From positions 62,001 to 126,000 of the forward strand of contig DATAYM010000058.1 in assembly GCA_036272595.1 (NCBI GenBank): 64,000 nt of DNA, given 5' to 3'. The notes beneath the pieces were generated by a model. That model searched no databases. It saw nothing but the letters and a program-made list of their open reading frames with translations, and was not told the DNA's origin. The translations under genes were made by a program, and so were the position numbers. Source of the stretch: Poindextera sp036272595 (GTDB lineage: Bacteria; Pseudomonadota; Alphaproteobacteria; Caulobacterales; Caulobacteraceae). Below, in pieces: positions 33,236-40,617 of this stretch; the first letter of the stretch is position 1; the number at the start of each line of letters is the position of its first letter.

Positions 33236-34125
33236 AGCGCCGGTCGATCATCGTCGCCGCGGTGCTGGCGGCGCTCGCCGCCGTGCTGGCGGCCAACACC
33301 CTGTTCACCGTCGGCCAGCGCTCCCAGGTCATCGTGCTGCGCTTCGGCCGGCCGGTGAGGGTGATCAACGCCCTGGGCGAGACCGATCCGGGCCTGAAGG
33401 TAAAGGCGCCCTGGGAAAGCATCGTGCGGCTGGACAAGCGCAACCAGGGGCTGGACGCCGACCCGGCCGAGATCATCGCCGCCGACCAGGAGCGGCTGGT
33501 GGTCGACGCCTTCCTGCGCTATCGGATCACCAATCCGATCGCCTTCTACACCAGCCTCGGCGACGACGCGACGGCGCACGACCGGCTGGACCGGCTGGTC
33601 AGCGCCACCCTGCGCGAGGTGCTGGGATCGGCCAGTTCGCCCGACATCATCTCCGGCCGGCGCAGCCAGCTGATGGCCCAGGCCACCGCCGAGGTCGCCG
33701 CCCAGGCCAGGGCCGAACGGCTGGGCATCCAGGTGATCGACCTGCGCATCAAGCGCGCCGACCTGCCCGACGCCAACGCCGAGGCGGTCTATCAGCGCAT
33801 GAAGACCGAGCGCCAGCAGATGGCCGCGCAGATCAAGGCGGTCGGCGAGCAGAAGAAGCTGGAGATCATGGCCGAGGCCGACAAGGAGGCGACCGTCACC
33901 ATCGCCACCGCCGACGGCGACGCCGCGCGCATCCGCGGCGACGGCGACGCCCAGCGGGCGCAGCTGTTCGCCAAGAGCTTCGGCCGCGACCCCGGCTTCG
34001 CCGCCTTCTACCGCACCATGCAGGCCTACAACGCCGCCCTCGGCCAGGGCGACACGACCTTCGTGCTGTCCCCGGACAGCGCCTTCCTGAAATACCTGAA
34101 ATCCGGCCCCGGCGGCGGCCGGTGA
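33232..34125 (+). CDS. hflC: HflC, SPFH-domain partner of HflK
   Basis: 297 residues: signal-anchor helix RSIIVAAVLAALAAVLAANT, then the SPFH domain (VIVLRFGRPVRVINALGETDPGLKVKAPWE..., VDAFLRYRITNPIAFYTSLG) and the coiled-coil arm with EAVYQRMKTERQQMAAQIKA and EADKEATVTIATADGDAARIRGDGDAQR. The gene starts in the ATGA overlap with hflK and is the last of the pair. A repeat-rich 219-bp gap follows. Confidence 0.95.
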   Translation: MKRRSIIVAAVLAALAAVLAANTLFTVGQRSQVIVLRFGRPVRVINALGETDPGLKVKAPWESIVRLDKRNQGLDADPAEIIAADQERLVVDAFLRYRITNPIAFYTSLGDDATAHDRLDRLVSATLREVLGSASSPDIISGRRSQLMAQATAEVAAQARAERLGIQVIDLRIKRADLPDANAEAVYQRMKTERQQMAAQIKAVGEQKKLEIMAEADKEATVTIATADGDAARIRGDGDAQRAQLFAKSFGRDPGFAAFYRTMQAYNAALGQGDTTFVLSPDSAFLKYLKSGPGGGR

Positions 34126-34132
34126 ACTACCC

Positions 34133-34320
34133 GGTCATGCCCGCGAAGCGGGAAGCCAGGTAATTTAACACGAAGCACACTAAGCACACGAAGAAGAGCA
34201 AGGGTCAGCGGCCTCTTCGTGTCCTTAGTGTACTTTGTGTCCTTCGTGGTGAACCTTCAATCTCGCGGCAGCGACGCGCTTGCCGGACAGCGGAACCTGA
34301 GTCCCCGCTTCGCGGGATGA
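34133..34320. repeat. Nested palindromic element downstream of hflC
   Basis: Outer arms TCATGCCCGCGAAGCGGGA and its near reverse complement (TCCCCGCTTCGCGGGATGA, 34302-34320) enclose an inner, less GC-rich palindrome. The inner left arm is three 9-mers CACGAAGCA, CACTAAGCA, CACGAAGAA (34169-34195); the right arm is four 9-mers TTCGTGTCC, TTAGTGTAC, TTTGTGTCC, TTCGTGGTG (34216-34251). Left and right arms pair over 26 bases with about three mismatches. This looks like a repeat within a repeat. It lies between hflC and the converging HAD gene and may end both transcripts. Confidence 0.7.
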
Positions 34321-34344
34321 GTGGAGCGGAAGTTGGCGGGTTGC

Positions 34345-35007
34345 CTAGGTCAGCGCCAGGCGCACGTCGTGCAGGCTCTGCGCGATGGCGATGGTCTTTT
34401 CGCGCATCTCGTCGGTGGCTTCGAGCAGGTCGGGGACCATCACCGCCATCATGCCGGCGGCGTGGGCGCTGCGGACGCCGTTGTGGGAGTCCTCCAGCGC
34501 CAGGCAGTCCCGCGGCGCGATGCCGAGCGCGGCGGCGGCCTTGAGATAAGGCTCTGGATGCGGCTTGCCGCGTTCGACGCTCTCGCGGGTGACCAGGTGG
34601 GCGAAGCGCGCCACCACCTCGGCCGGCAGGTGACGGTCGACGGCGCGGCGGCTGGACGAGGTGACCAGGGCCTTGGGCAGGCCGATCTGGTCGACCAGGG
34701 CGAGCAGCTCGAGCGCGCCGGGTTTCAGCGGCACGCCAAGATCGAACCGCGTCTCCAAAAGCCGCCACACCTCGGCCTGGAAGGCGGCGAGGTCGAAGCC
34801 CTCGCCGAAATGCTCGACCAGGATGGCGTCGGAATGGGCGCTGGTGGTCCCGACCATGGAGAGGAACACCGTCGCCGGCAGCTCGCGGCCGATGCCGGCC
34901 GCGGCGTTCATCAGGGCGTCGCGGACCGGGACTTCGGTGTCGACCAGAAGACCGTCCATGTCGAAGATCACGGCGCGGACGGGCCGGGGGAAGATCAAGC
35001 CTTGCAT
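34345..35007 (-). CDS. HAD-family hydrolase (beta-phosphoglucomutase-like)
   Basis: A 220-residue HAD phosphatase. Motif I FDMDGLLVDTE, with nucleophile Asp and acid/base Asp, is near residue 15; motif II is TSSSRR, motif III K in RGKPHPEPYLKAA and motif IV ALEDSHNGVRSAHAAGM, the ED pair of the CbbY/beta-PGM type. It may dephosphorylate sugar phosphates or pseudouridine 5'-phosphate-like substrates. ATG 35007 overlaps the last base of the serB stop (TGATG), so the two are translationally coupled. Confidence 0.9.
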   Translation of the reverse strand: MQGLIFPRPVRAVIFDMDGLLVDTEVPVRDALMNAAAGIGRELPATVFLSMVGTTSAHSDAILVEHFGEGFDLAAFQAEVWRLLETRFDLGVPLKPGALELLALVDQIGLPKALVTSSSRRAVDRHLPAEVVARFAHLVTRESVERGKPHPEPYLKAAAALGIAPRDCLALEDSHNGVRSAHAAGMMAVMVPDLLEATDEMREKTIAIAQSLHDVRLALT

Positions 35008-35900
35008 CAGTCGGTCACGAACCGGTCGGCCGAATAGCCCTGGAAATAGAGCAGAGCGGTGAGGTCGGCGTGGTCGATGCGCGCGTCGGCCTCGGCCGCC
35101 ACCAGCGGCTTGGCGCGGTAGGCGACGCCGAGGCCGGCCGCGCGGATCATGTCCAGGTCGTTGGCCCCGTCGCCGATCGCGGCGGTGTCGACCAGGTCGA
35201 CGCCCAGCGCCGCCGCCTCCTCGATTAGCGCCGCGAGCTTGGCTTCGCGGCCGAGGATCGGTTCGGCGACCAGGCCGGCCAGGGCGCCGTCCGCCTCGAT
35301 CAGCCGGTTGGCGCGGTCCAGGTGGAAGCCGGCCGCCTCGGCGACGCGGGCGGTGAAGAAGTCGAAGCCGCCGGAGACCAGCACGCAGCGCGCGCCATCG
35401 GCCGCCATGGTCCGCACTAGGGTCCGCGCCCCCGGATTGAGCCTCACCCGCTCCGCATGGGCGCGGGCCAGCTCGGCCAGCGGCAGGCCCTTCAGCATGG
35501 CGACCCGCTGGCGCAGGGCGGACTCGAAATCCACCTCGCCGCGCATGGCCCGCTCGGTGATGGCGGCGACCTCGGCTTTCAGGCCGGCGAAGTCGGCCAG
35601 CTCGTCCAGGCATTCGACGCCGATGATGGTGGAATCCATGTCGGCGACCAGCAGCTGCTTGCGCCGGTGCTCCAGCGGCTGGGCGCAGAGATCGATGGGG
35701 GCGTACTGGAGCGCGGTCGTCGCGGCGCGGTGGATGACGCGCGGATCATCGTGCTCGACGATCAGGTCGGCGGCGCCGTCGCCAAGGATGTCGGTCTCGC
35801 GGATGGTGCAGCCCGAGCCGGCCACCGCCTCCAGGGCGTGCGGCAGGTTGGTTTCCAGGCTAGTGAGATCGGGCGCGACGAGGGTGAGGACGACCAGCAT
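35007..35900 (-). CDS. serB: Phosphoserine phosphatase SerB
   Basis: Final step of serine synthesis: O-phospho-L-serine to L-serine. 297 residues with an N-terminal ACT-like regulatory part (LVVLTLVAPDLTSLE ... DILGDGAADLIV) and the HAD domain: motif I DMDST at 87-91, ECLDELADFAG, MRGEVDFESALRQRVAML, VSGGFDFFTARVA and GDGANDLDMIRAAGLGVAYRAKP. ATG 35900 overlaps the divergent miaA start (35899) inside CATG 35898-35901, so neither gene has a separate leader. Followed by the HAD gene. Confidence 0.95.
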   Translation of the reverse strand: MLVVLTLVAPDLTSLETNLPHALEAVAGSGCTIRETDILGDGAADLIVEHDDPRVIHRAATTALQYAPIDLCAQPLEHRRKQLLVADMDSTIIGVECLDELADFAGLKAEVAAITERAMRGEVDFESALRQRVAMLKGLPLAELARAHAERVRLNPGARTLVRTMAADGARCVLVSGGFDFFTARVAEAAGFHLDRANRLIEADGALAGLVAEPILGREAKLAALIEEAAALGVDLVDTAAIGDGANDLDMIRAAGLGVAYRAKPLVAAEADARIDHADLTALLYFQGYSADRFVTD

Positions 35901-36825
35901 GGAGGCCCGCATCTGGCTGATCGCCGGCCCCACCGCAAGCGGGAAGTCGGCGCTGGCGCTGCGGCTGGCGCGCGAAACCGGCGGCGAGATCGTCAATGCC
36001 GACGCCTTGCAGCTCTATCGCGACCTGCGGATCCTGAGCGCGCGGCCCGCCGCCGAAGAGGAAGCCGCCGCGCCGCACCACCTGTTCGGGGTCGCCGACG
36101 CCGCCGACGGCTGGTCGGTCGGGCGCTGGCTGACGGCGGCCGGGGCGGCCCTGGCCGAGATCGCCGCGCGCGGCCGGCCGGCGATCGTGACCGGCGGCAC
36201 GGGCCTTTATTTCCGCGCTCTGACCCAAGGCCTGGCGGACATCCCGCCCGTGCCTCGCGCCGAACGGGAGGCGGCCGAGCGCGCTTACGACGTCGAAGGC
36301 GAAGCCGCCGTGCGCGACGCCCTGCGCGGGCTGGACCCCCTGGCCGAAGCCCGCATCTCGCCCGGTGATCGCCAGCGGCTGACCCGCGCCCTGGGGGTGG
36401 CCCGCGCCACCGGCCGCGCGCTCAGCGCCTGGCAGGCGCAGACGGTCCCGGCGATCGCGGCCGACGCCTGGCGCGCCGTGGTGCTGGAGCCGCCGCGCGA
36501 GGCGCTCTACGCCCGCATCGACGCCCGCCTGATCGCGATGACGCGGGCCGGGGCGATCGAAGAGGCGGCCGCCCTGATGGCGCGCGGCCTCGACCCTCGC
36601 CTGCCGGCCATGAAGGCGGTGGGCCTGCGCGAACTGGCCGCCCACGCCGCCGGCGAAGCCTCGCTCGACGCCGCCATCGCCGCCGCCCAGCAGGCCACCC
36701 GACGCTACGCCAAGCGCCAGCTCACCTGGTTCCGCAACCAGACGCCGGACTGGCCGCGCATCACGGCGGTCGAATCGTTCGAGGCGACAGAAGCGCTCGG
36801 CGCGCTCGATGCGGCGCGGCGGTAA
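35899..36825 (+). CDS. miaA: tRNA dimethylallyltransferase MiaA
   Basis: Transfers a dimethylallyl group to N6 of A37 in tRNAs reading UNN codons. 308 residues. P-loop GPTASGKS at 10-17, then IVNADALQLYRDLRILSARP, PAIVTGGTGLYFRALTQGL, and the C-terminal RYAKRQLTWFRNQ segment, all family-typical. ATG 35899 is the first codon of homology and overlaps the serB ATG on the other strand; the open frame upstream is a shadow. The dimethylallyl donor comes from the pathway to which dxs and ispA belong, but the genes are not linked. Confidence 0.95.
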   Translation: MEARIWLIAGPTASGKSALALRLARETGGEIVNADALQLYRDLRILSARPAAEEEAAAPHHLFGVADAADGWSVGRWLTAAGAALAEIAARGRPAIVTGGTGLYFRALTQGLADIPPVPRAEREAAERAYDVEGEAAVRDALRGLDPLAEARISPGDRQRLTRALGVARATGRALSAWQAQTVPAIAADAWRAVVLEPPREALYARIDARLIAMTRAGAIEEAAALMARGLDPRLPAMKAVGLRELAAHAAGEASLDAAIAAAQQATRRYAKRQLTWFRNQTPDWPRITAVESFEATEALGALDAARR

Positions 36826-36839
36826 CCGAAAGCCGCGCC

Positions 36840-38387
36840 GTGCGTTCAGGCGGCGTGAGCACCCGATCCCCCCGCCTCCTCCGCACCCCCCTGTTGCTGC
36901 TGGTCAGCGCCGCCGCCCTTCCGGCGGCCCTGGGCCTTTCCGCCTGCGACAGGGGCGGCGGCGGACAGCCGGCGCAGCCGGCGCCGCCGGCGCAGTCCTC
37001 CCAGCCGGCTCGGGCCGACAACCCGGCCGCCGCCGACGGGCCGTTGCGGTCCGATCAGGTGCAGGCGGTGGTGCAGACCCTTCAGGCCGCGCCCCAGCAG
37101 GGCTTCGCCCCCAGCGCGTTCGGCGACGTGCAGCAGATCGCCGCCCTCGCCGCCTCCACCGATCCGGCCGAACAGGCCCGCGGCCAGGAAGAGCTGCGCA
37201 AGGCGATCATCGCCTACGCCAGGGCCCAGCACGGCCTCGGCCTGCCGACCGACCAGTTCCCCAAGGAGTGGGGCGTCCGCCCGCCGCCCTACGATGCCGG
37301 CGCCGAGCTGCGCGCGGCGCTGGTCCACGACGGACTCGCCGAGTGGCTGAAGTCGCTGCCGCCCCCCTCGCCGCGCTATGCCGCGCTGGTCCAGGCGCTC
37401 GCGGCGTATCAGAAGCTCGCCGCCCAGGGGGGCTGGAAGCCCGTGCCGCAAGGCCCGCCGCTGCGGCCGGGCGCCCGTGGGACCCGGGTCGCGGCGCTGA
37501 GGGCCCGGCTCGCGGTCGAGGACCCCGCCCTGGCCGGCCAGCCGCCGAGCGACCGCTTCGACGCCGGCCTCGCCGCGGCGCTGTCCCGCTTCCAGTCGCG
37601 TTACGGCCTGAAGGACGCCGGCTTCGTCGGCCCTGAAACCTATGCGGCGCTGAACACGCCGGTCGAAGGGCGCATCGACCAGATCCGCGCCAACCTGCAG
37701 CGCTGGCGCTGGGTTCCGCGCGACCCACCCCCCACCCGTATCGAGGTCGACGCCGCTTCCGGGGCGATGGACTATTACAACGACGGCCGCGACGTGATGC
37801 ACATGCTGGCCGCGGCCGGCAAGCCGGACGACGAGACGCCGATCCTGATCTCGAAGATCACCGACGTGGTGCTGAACCCGGCCTGGCACGTGCCAGCCGA
37901 CATCGCCGCAAAGGAAATCTACCCGAAGGCGCGCCGCGACCACGGCTATTTCGCCCGCGAAGGCTTCACCAAGGGCTCGAGCAGCATCGCCCCGGTGATC
38001 CAGAAGCCCGGCCCGAAAAACGCCCTCGGCCAGGTCAAGTTCGAGTTCGACAACGCCTATGGCGTCTACATGCACGACACCCCGGCCAAGACCGCCTTCA
38101 ACCTGGCGCAGCGCTCGGTCAGCCATGGCTGCGTGCGGCTGCAGCACGCCCTCGACCTCGCCAAGGCGCTGCTTTCCACCGCGCCGGGATGGAGCCCAGA
38201 GCGGATCGACCAGGCGCTGGCCACCGACCAGACGCAGACCATCGACCTGCCCCAGCCGGTGCCGATCTATCTGCTCTACTGGACCGCCTACGTGCAGGAC
38301 GGACAGGTGGTCCTGCGCCAGGATCCGTACGGCTGGGACGCCATGCTGGTGCGACTCCTCGACGCATCATCTTCCGGCCAAGGTTGA
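36840..38387 (+). CDS. L,D-transpeptidase (YcbB-like) lipoprotein
   Basis: A 515-residue envelope enzyme that makes 3-3 crosslinks in peptidoglycan or anchors proteins to it. The N-terminus has a lipobox-like LGLSAC following a hydrophobic signal, then a Pro/Gln-rich linker (PAQPAPPAQSSQPA). A peptidoglycan-binding stretch (RPGARGTRVAALRARL ... FDAGLAAALSRFQSRYGL) precedes the YkuD domain, whose active site is VYMHDTPAKTAFNLAQRSVSHGCVRLQHALDLA with nucleophile C431. GTG 36840 or GTG 36855 is the start. Followed by a YcbK-like gene, as in the E. coli ycbB-ycbK order. Confidence 0.92.
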   Translation: MRSGGVSTRSPRLLRTPLLLLVSAAALPAALGLSACDRGGGGQPAQPAPPAQSSQPARADNPAAADGPLRSDQVQAVVQTLQAAPQQGFAPSAFGDVQQIAALAASTDPAEQARGQEELRKAIIAYARAQHGLGLPTDQFPKEWGVRPPPYDAGAELRAALVHDGLAEWLKSLPPPSPRYAALVQALAAYQKLAAQGGWKPVPQGPPLRPGARGTRVAALRARLAVEDPALAGQPPSDRFDAGLAAALSRFQSRYGLKDAGFVGPETYAALNTPVEGRIDQIRANLQRWRWVPRDPPPTRIEVDAASGAMDYYNDGRDVMHMLAAAGKPDDETPILISKITDVVLNPAWHVPADIAAKEIYPKARRDHGYFAREGFTKGSSSIAPVIQKPGPKNALGQVKFEFDNAYGVYMHDTPAKTAFNLAQRSVSHGCVRLQHALDLAKALLSTAPGWSPERIDQALATDQTQTIDLPQPVPIYLLYWTAYVQDGQVVLRQDPYGWDAMLVRLLDASSSGQG

Positions 38388-38481
38388 ACTTCGGAGAAAA
38401 AACAAGCACTTCGAGCCCCTCGGGACATTGGGGGCGATCAACCTCGCGCGCTGCAAGGCGCGCCGAAGCGGATGTGCTTGG

Positions 38482-39105
38482 ATGGATATTGCTCGACGAA
38501 GCTTCCTCGGACTCAGCGCCGGAGCGGGTCTCGCCGCCCTGGCCGGCGCCAACCCCCTGGGGCGCTCGCTGATCGAGATCCCGCCCGCTCGGAGGGCCGC
38601 CGCCGCGCCGAGCCTCCGGGCGGCCATCCCGCCGGCGCCGAGCCTGCCGGCCGACATCCGCCGCGCCTTCCTGCACAACCTGCACACCGGCGAGACGCTG
38701 GACGCGGTCTACTGGGAGGCCGGCAAATACGTGCCGGACGCCCTGGCCGAGGCGATGCGGGTGATGCGCGACTGGCGCAACGGCCAGGAGCACGCCATGG
38801 ATCCGCGGCTGTTCGACCTGCTGCACGCGATCCAGGCCAGGCTGGAGGTCAACCGGCCGTTCCAGCTGATCAGCGGCTACCGCTCGCCGGCGACCAACGC
38901 CGCCCTGCACGCCGAGAGCGGCGAGGTCGCGGCGCACAGCCAGCACCTGCTCGGCAAGGCCTCGGACATCCGCGTCGAAGGCGTCGAGCTCGACCATCTG
39001 CATCGCGCCGCGCTGAGCCTGAAGGCCGGCGGCGTCGGCTTCTACCCGGTGTCGAACTTCGTCCACGTCGACGTGGCCGCCGTGCGCCAGTGGAGCGGAA
39101 CCTGA
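38482..39105 (+). CDS. DUF882/YcbK-like M15 peptidase-fold protein
   Basis: A 207-residue exported protein with a twin-arginine-type signal (ARRSFLGLSAGAGLAALAGA). The core LQTRLEV-type region reads FQLISGYRSPATNAALHAES, with AHSQHLLGKASDIRVEGVEL and GGVGFYPVSNFVHVDVAAVR, carrying the H-x6-D and H-x-D zinc ligands of the peptidase M15A/DUF882 family. The partner enzyme encoded just upstream remodels peptidoglycan, so this is probably a murein peptidase or its accessory. ATG 38482 lies 94 bp after the transpeptidase gene. Confidence 0.9.
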   Translation: MDIARRSFLGLSAGAGLAALAGANPLGRSLIEIPPARRAAAAPSLRAAIPPAPSLPADIRRAFLHNLHTGETLDAVYWEAGKYVPDALAEAMRVMRDWRNGQEHAMDPRLFDLLHAIQARLEVNRPFQLISGYRSPATNAALHAESGEVAAHSQHLLGKASDIRVEGVELDHLHRAALSLKAGGVGFYPVSNFVHVDVAAVRQWSGT

Positions 39106-39118
39106 CGGCGGCGGCCGC

Positions 39119-39796
39119 TCAGACCTGGGACCACATGCGCAGCAGGTTGTGATAGGCCCCGACCAGCGAGACGGCGGCGGCATGGTCGTCGCCGAGGTCG
39201 GCGCGGGCGGCGCTGATCGAGCGGTCGAGGTCGTGCAGCAAGGCGCGCCGGCCCGGGTCGGCGACCATCGACTGGACCCAGAAGAACGAGGCCAGGCGCT
39301 CGCCGCGGGTGATCGGCTCGACCCGGTGCACGCTGGTGGCCGGATAGAGGATCATGTCGCCGGCCGGCAGTTTCACCGGCTCAGCCCCGCCCTCGATCAC
39401 CAGTTCGCCGCCGCCGTAACGGTCTGGATCGGTGAGGAAGAGTGTGCAGGAGAGGTCGGTCCGGTAGCGGCCGCCGGTGACCGGCGAGATGCGGATGGCG
39501 TTGTCGACATGGGCGCCGAAACCCATGCCCTCGCCGTAACGGTTGAACAGCGGCGGATAGACCCGAAGCGGCAGGGCCGCCGACATGAACTGAGGATCAC
39601 CCGCCAGGGCCTTCAGCACGACGTCGCCGAGCGCCCTCGCCTCGGGGGCATCCTCCGGCACCTGCAGGTTGGTCTTCGCCAGGCCGGACTGCTCGCCGGC
39701 GGTGACCCGGCCATCGACCCATGCGGCCTTGGCCAGCACCTCCCGGCAACGGCGCACCTGCTCGGGGTTCAGCACATTCTGGATGTGGAGGATCAT
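39119..39796 (-). CDS. Fe(II)/2-oxoglutarate dioxygenase PiuC/YbiX-like
   Basis: A 225-residue PKHD-type hydroxylase that usually goes with TonB siderophore receptors and helps use the bound iron complex. The Fe ligands lie in GFGAHVDNAIR (H and D) and in PATSVHRVEPITRGER (H, with R for 2-oxoglutarate). The N-terminal MILHIQNVLNPEQVRRCREVL is typical. Its ATG overlaps the Sel1 gene stop by 4 bp, making it the third gene of the receptor-Sel1-dioxygenase operon. Confidence 0.93.
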   Translation of the reverse strand: MILHIQNVLNPEQVRRCREVLAKAAWVDGRVTAGEQSGLAKTNLQVPEDAPEARALGDVVLKALAGDPQFMSAALPLRVYPPLFNRYGEGMGFGAHVDNAIRISPVTGGRYRTDLSCTLFLTDPDRYGGGELVIEGGAEPVKLPAGDMILYPATSVHRVEPITRGERLASFFWVQSMVADPGRRALLHDLDRSISAARADLGDDHAAAVSLVGAYHNLLRMWSQV

Positions 39797-40617
39797 CGGC
39801 CGATAGAGAGCTCAGGCGTCAACGGACAGGCCCCCGCCAGCCGCCGTCCGAGCGCGGACAATCGCGGGTCGGGCCGGCGCGCCAGGCCGTCGATCAGGCC
39901 GCGCCGGCTGTCCGGCGTGGCGGCGCGGCAGGCGGTCTCGAACCAGCCCAGCGCATCGTCCATGCGGCCCTCGGCGGCCAGCAGGGTGGCGTAGTTGTAT
40001 TGGGCGCGGAAATAGCCGCCCTCCGCCGCGCGCCGATACCAGGCATAGGCCACAGCCGTGTCGCGCGGCGTCCCCCAGCCCTCCTCGCAGCAGCGCGCCA
40101 GCAGGTTCATCGCGCGGGCGTGGCCCTGGCCTGCCGCCCGGCCATACCAGACGACGGCCTGCCGCTGATCGCGGCCGACGCCGCGGCCGTCGAACAGCAG
40201 GTTGGCGTAGTTGTATTGGCCCCAGTCGTGCCCGGCCTCGGCCGAGGCCCTGTACCAGCGAGCGGCGGCGGCGAGGTCCTCCGCCGCGCCCCAGCCGTTC
40301 TCGTGGCAGCGGCCGACCATGTTCATGGCCTCAGCCGAGCCCTTCCGGGCCGCGCGGGTGAACCAGGCCAGGGCGACGCCCGCGTCGCGGGGCGCCCCGG
40401 CGCCGTCGAGGTGCATCTGCGCCAGCCGCACCTGCGCCTCGGCCACCCCGTAGCGGGCGGCGCTCTCGATCCAGGGCGCGACGTCCTCCCCGGCCAGGAG
40501 GAGGCGCAGCTCGCCGGGGCTCATCTGGCGCAGCCGCCACATGCGTAGGTAATGGGCCTCGGCCTCGGCCGCCGCGTCCGGGGGCGCGGCCGGCCTCCGA
40601 GGCGTTGCCCGCCGCAT
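39793..40617 (-). CDS. Sel1-repeat protein
   Basis: A 274-residue protein with five or so Sel1-like repeats, each of the form A..yyGvgv.rD...A..Wy.rAA..G: for example PRDAGVALAWFTRAARKGS, GAAEDLAAAARWYRASAEAGH, GRDQRQAVVWYGRAAGQGH, TPRDTAVAYAWYRRAAEGGY. Such solenoids mediate protein contacts. No signal peptide. Its ATG overlaps the TonB receptor stop (TGATG) and its own stop overlaps the dioxygenase start, so all three are translationally coupled. Sel1 genes in this spot are common next to iron receptors, but their exact job is unknown. Confidence 0.9.
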   Translation of the reverse strand: MRRATPRRPAAPPDAAAEAEAHYLRMWRLRQMSPGELRLLLAGEDVAPWIESAARYGVAEAQVRLAQMHLDGAGAPRDAGVALAWFTRAARKGSAEAMNMVGRCHENGWGAAEDLAAAARWYRASAEAGHDWGQYNYANLLFDGRGVGRDQRQAVVWYGRAAGQGHARAMNLLARCCEEGWGTPRDTAVAYAWYRRAAEGGYFRAQYNYATLLAAEGRMDDALGWFETACRAATPDSRRGLIDGLARRPDPRLSALGRRLAGACPLTPELSIGR

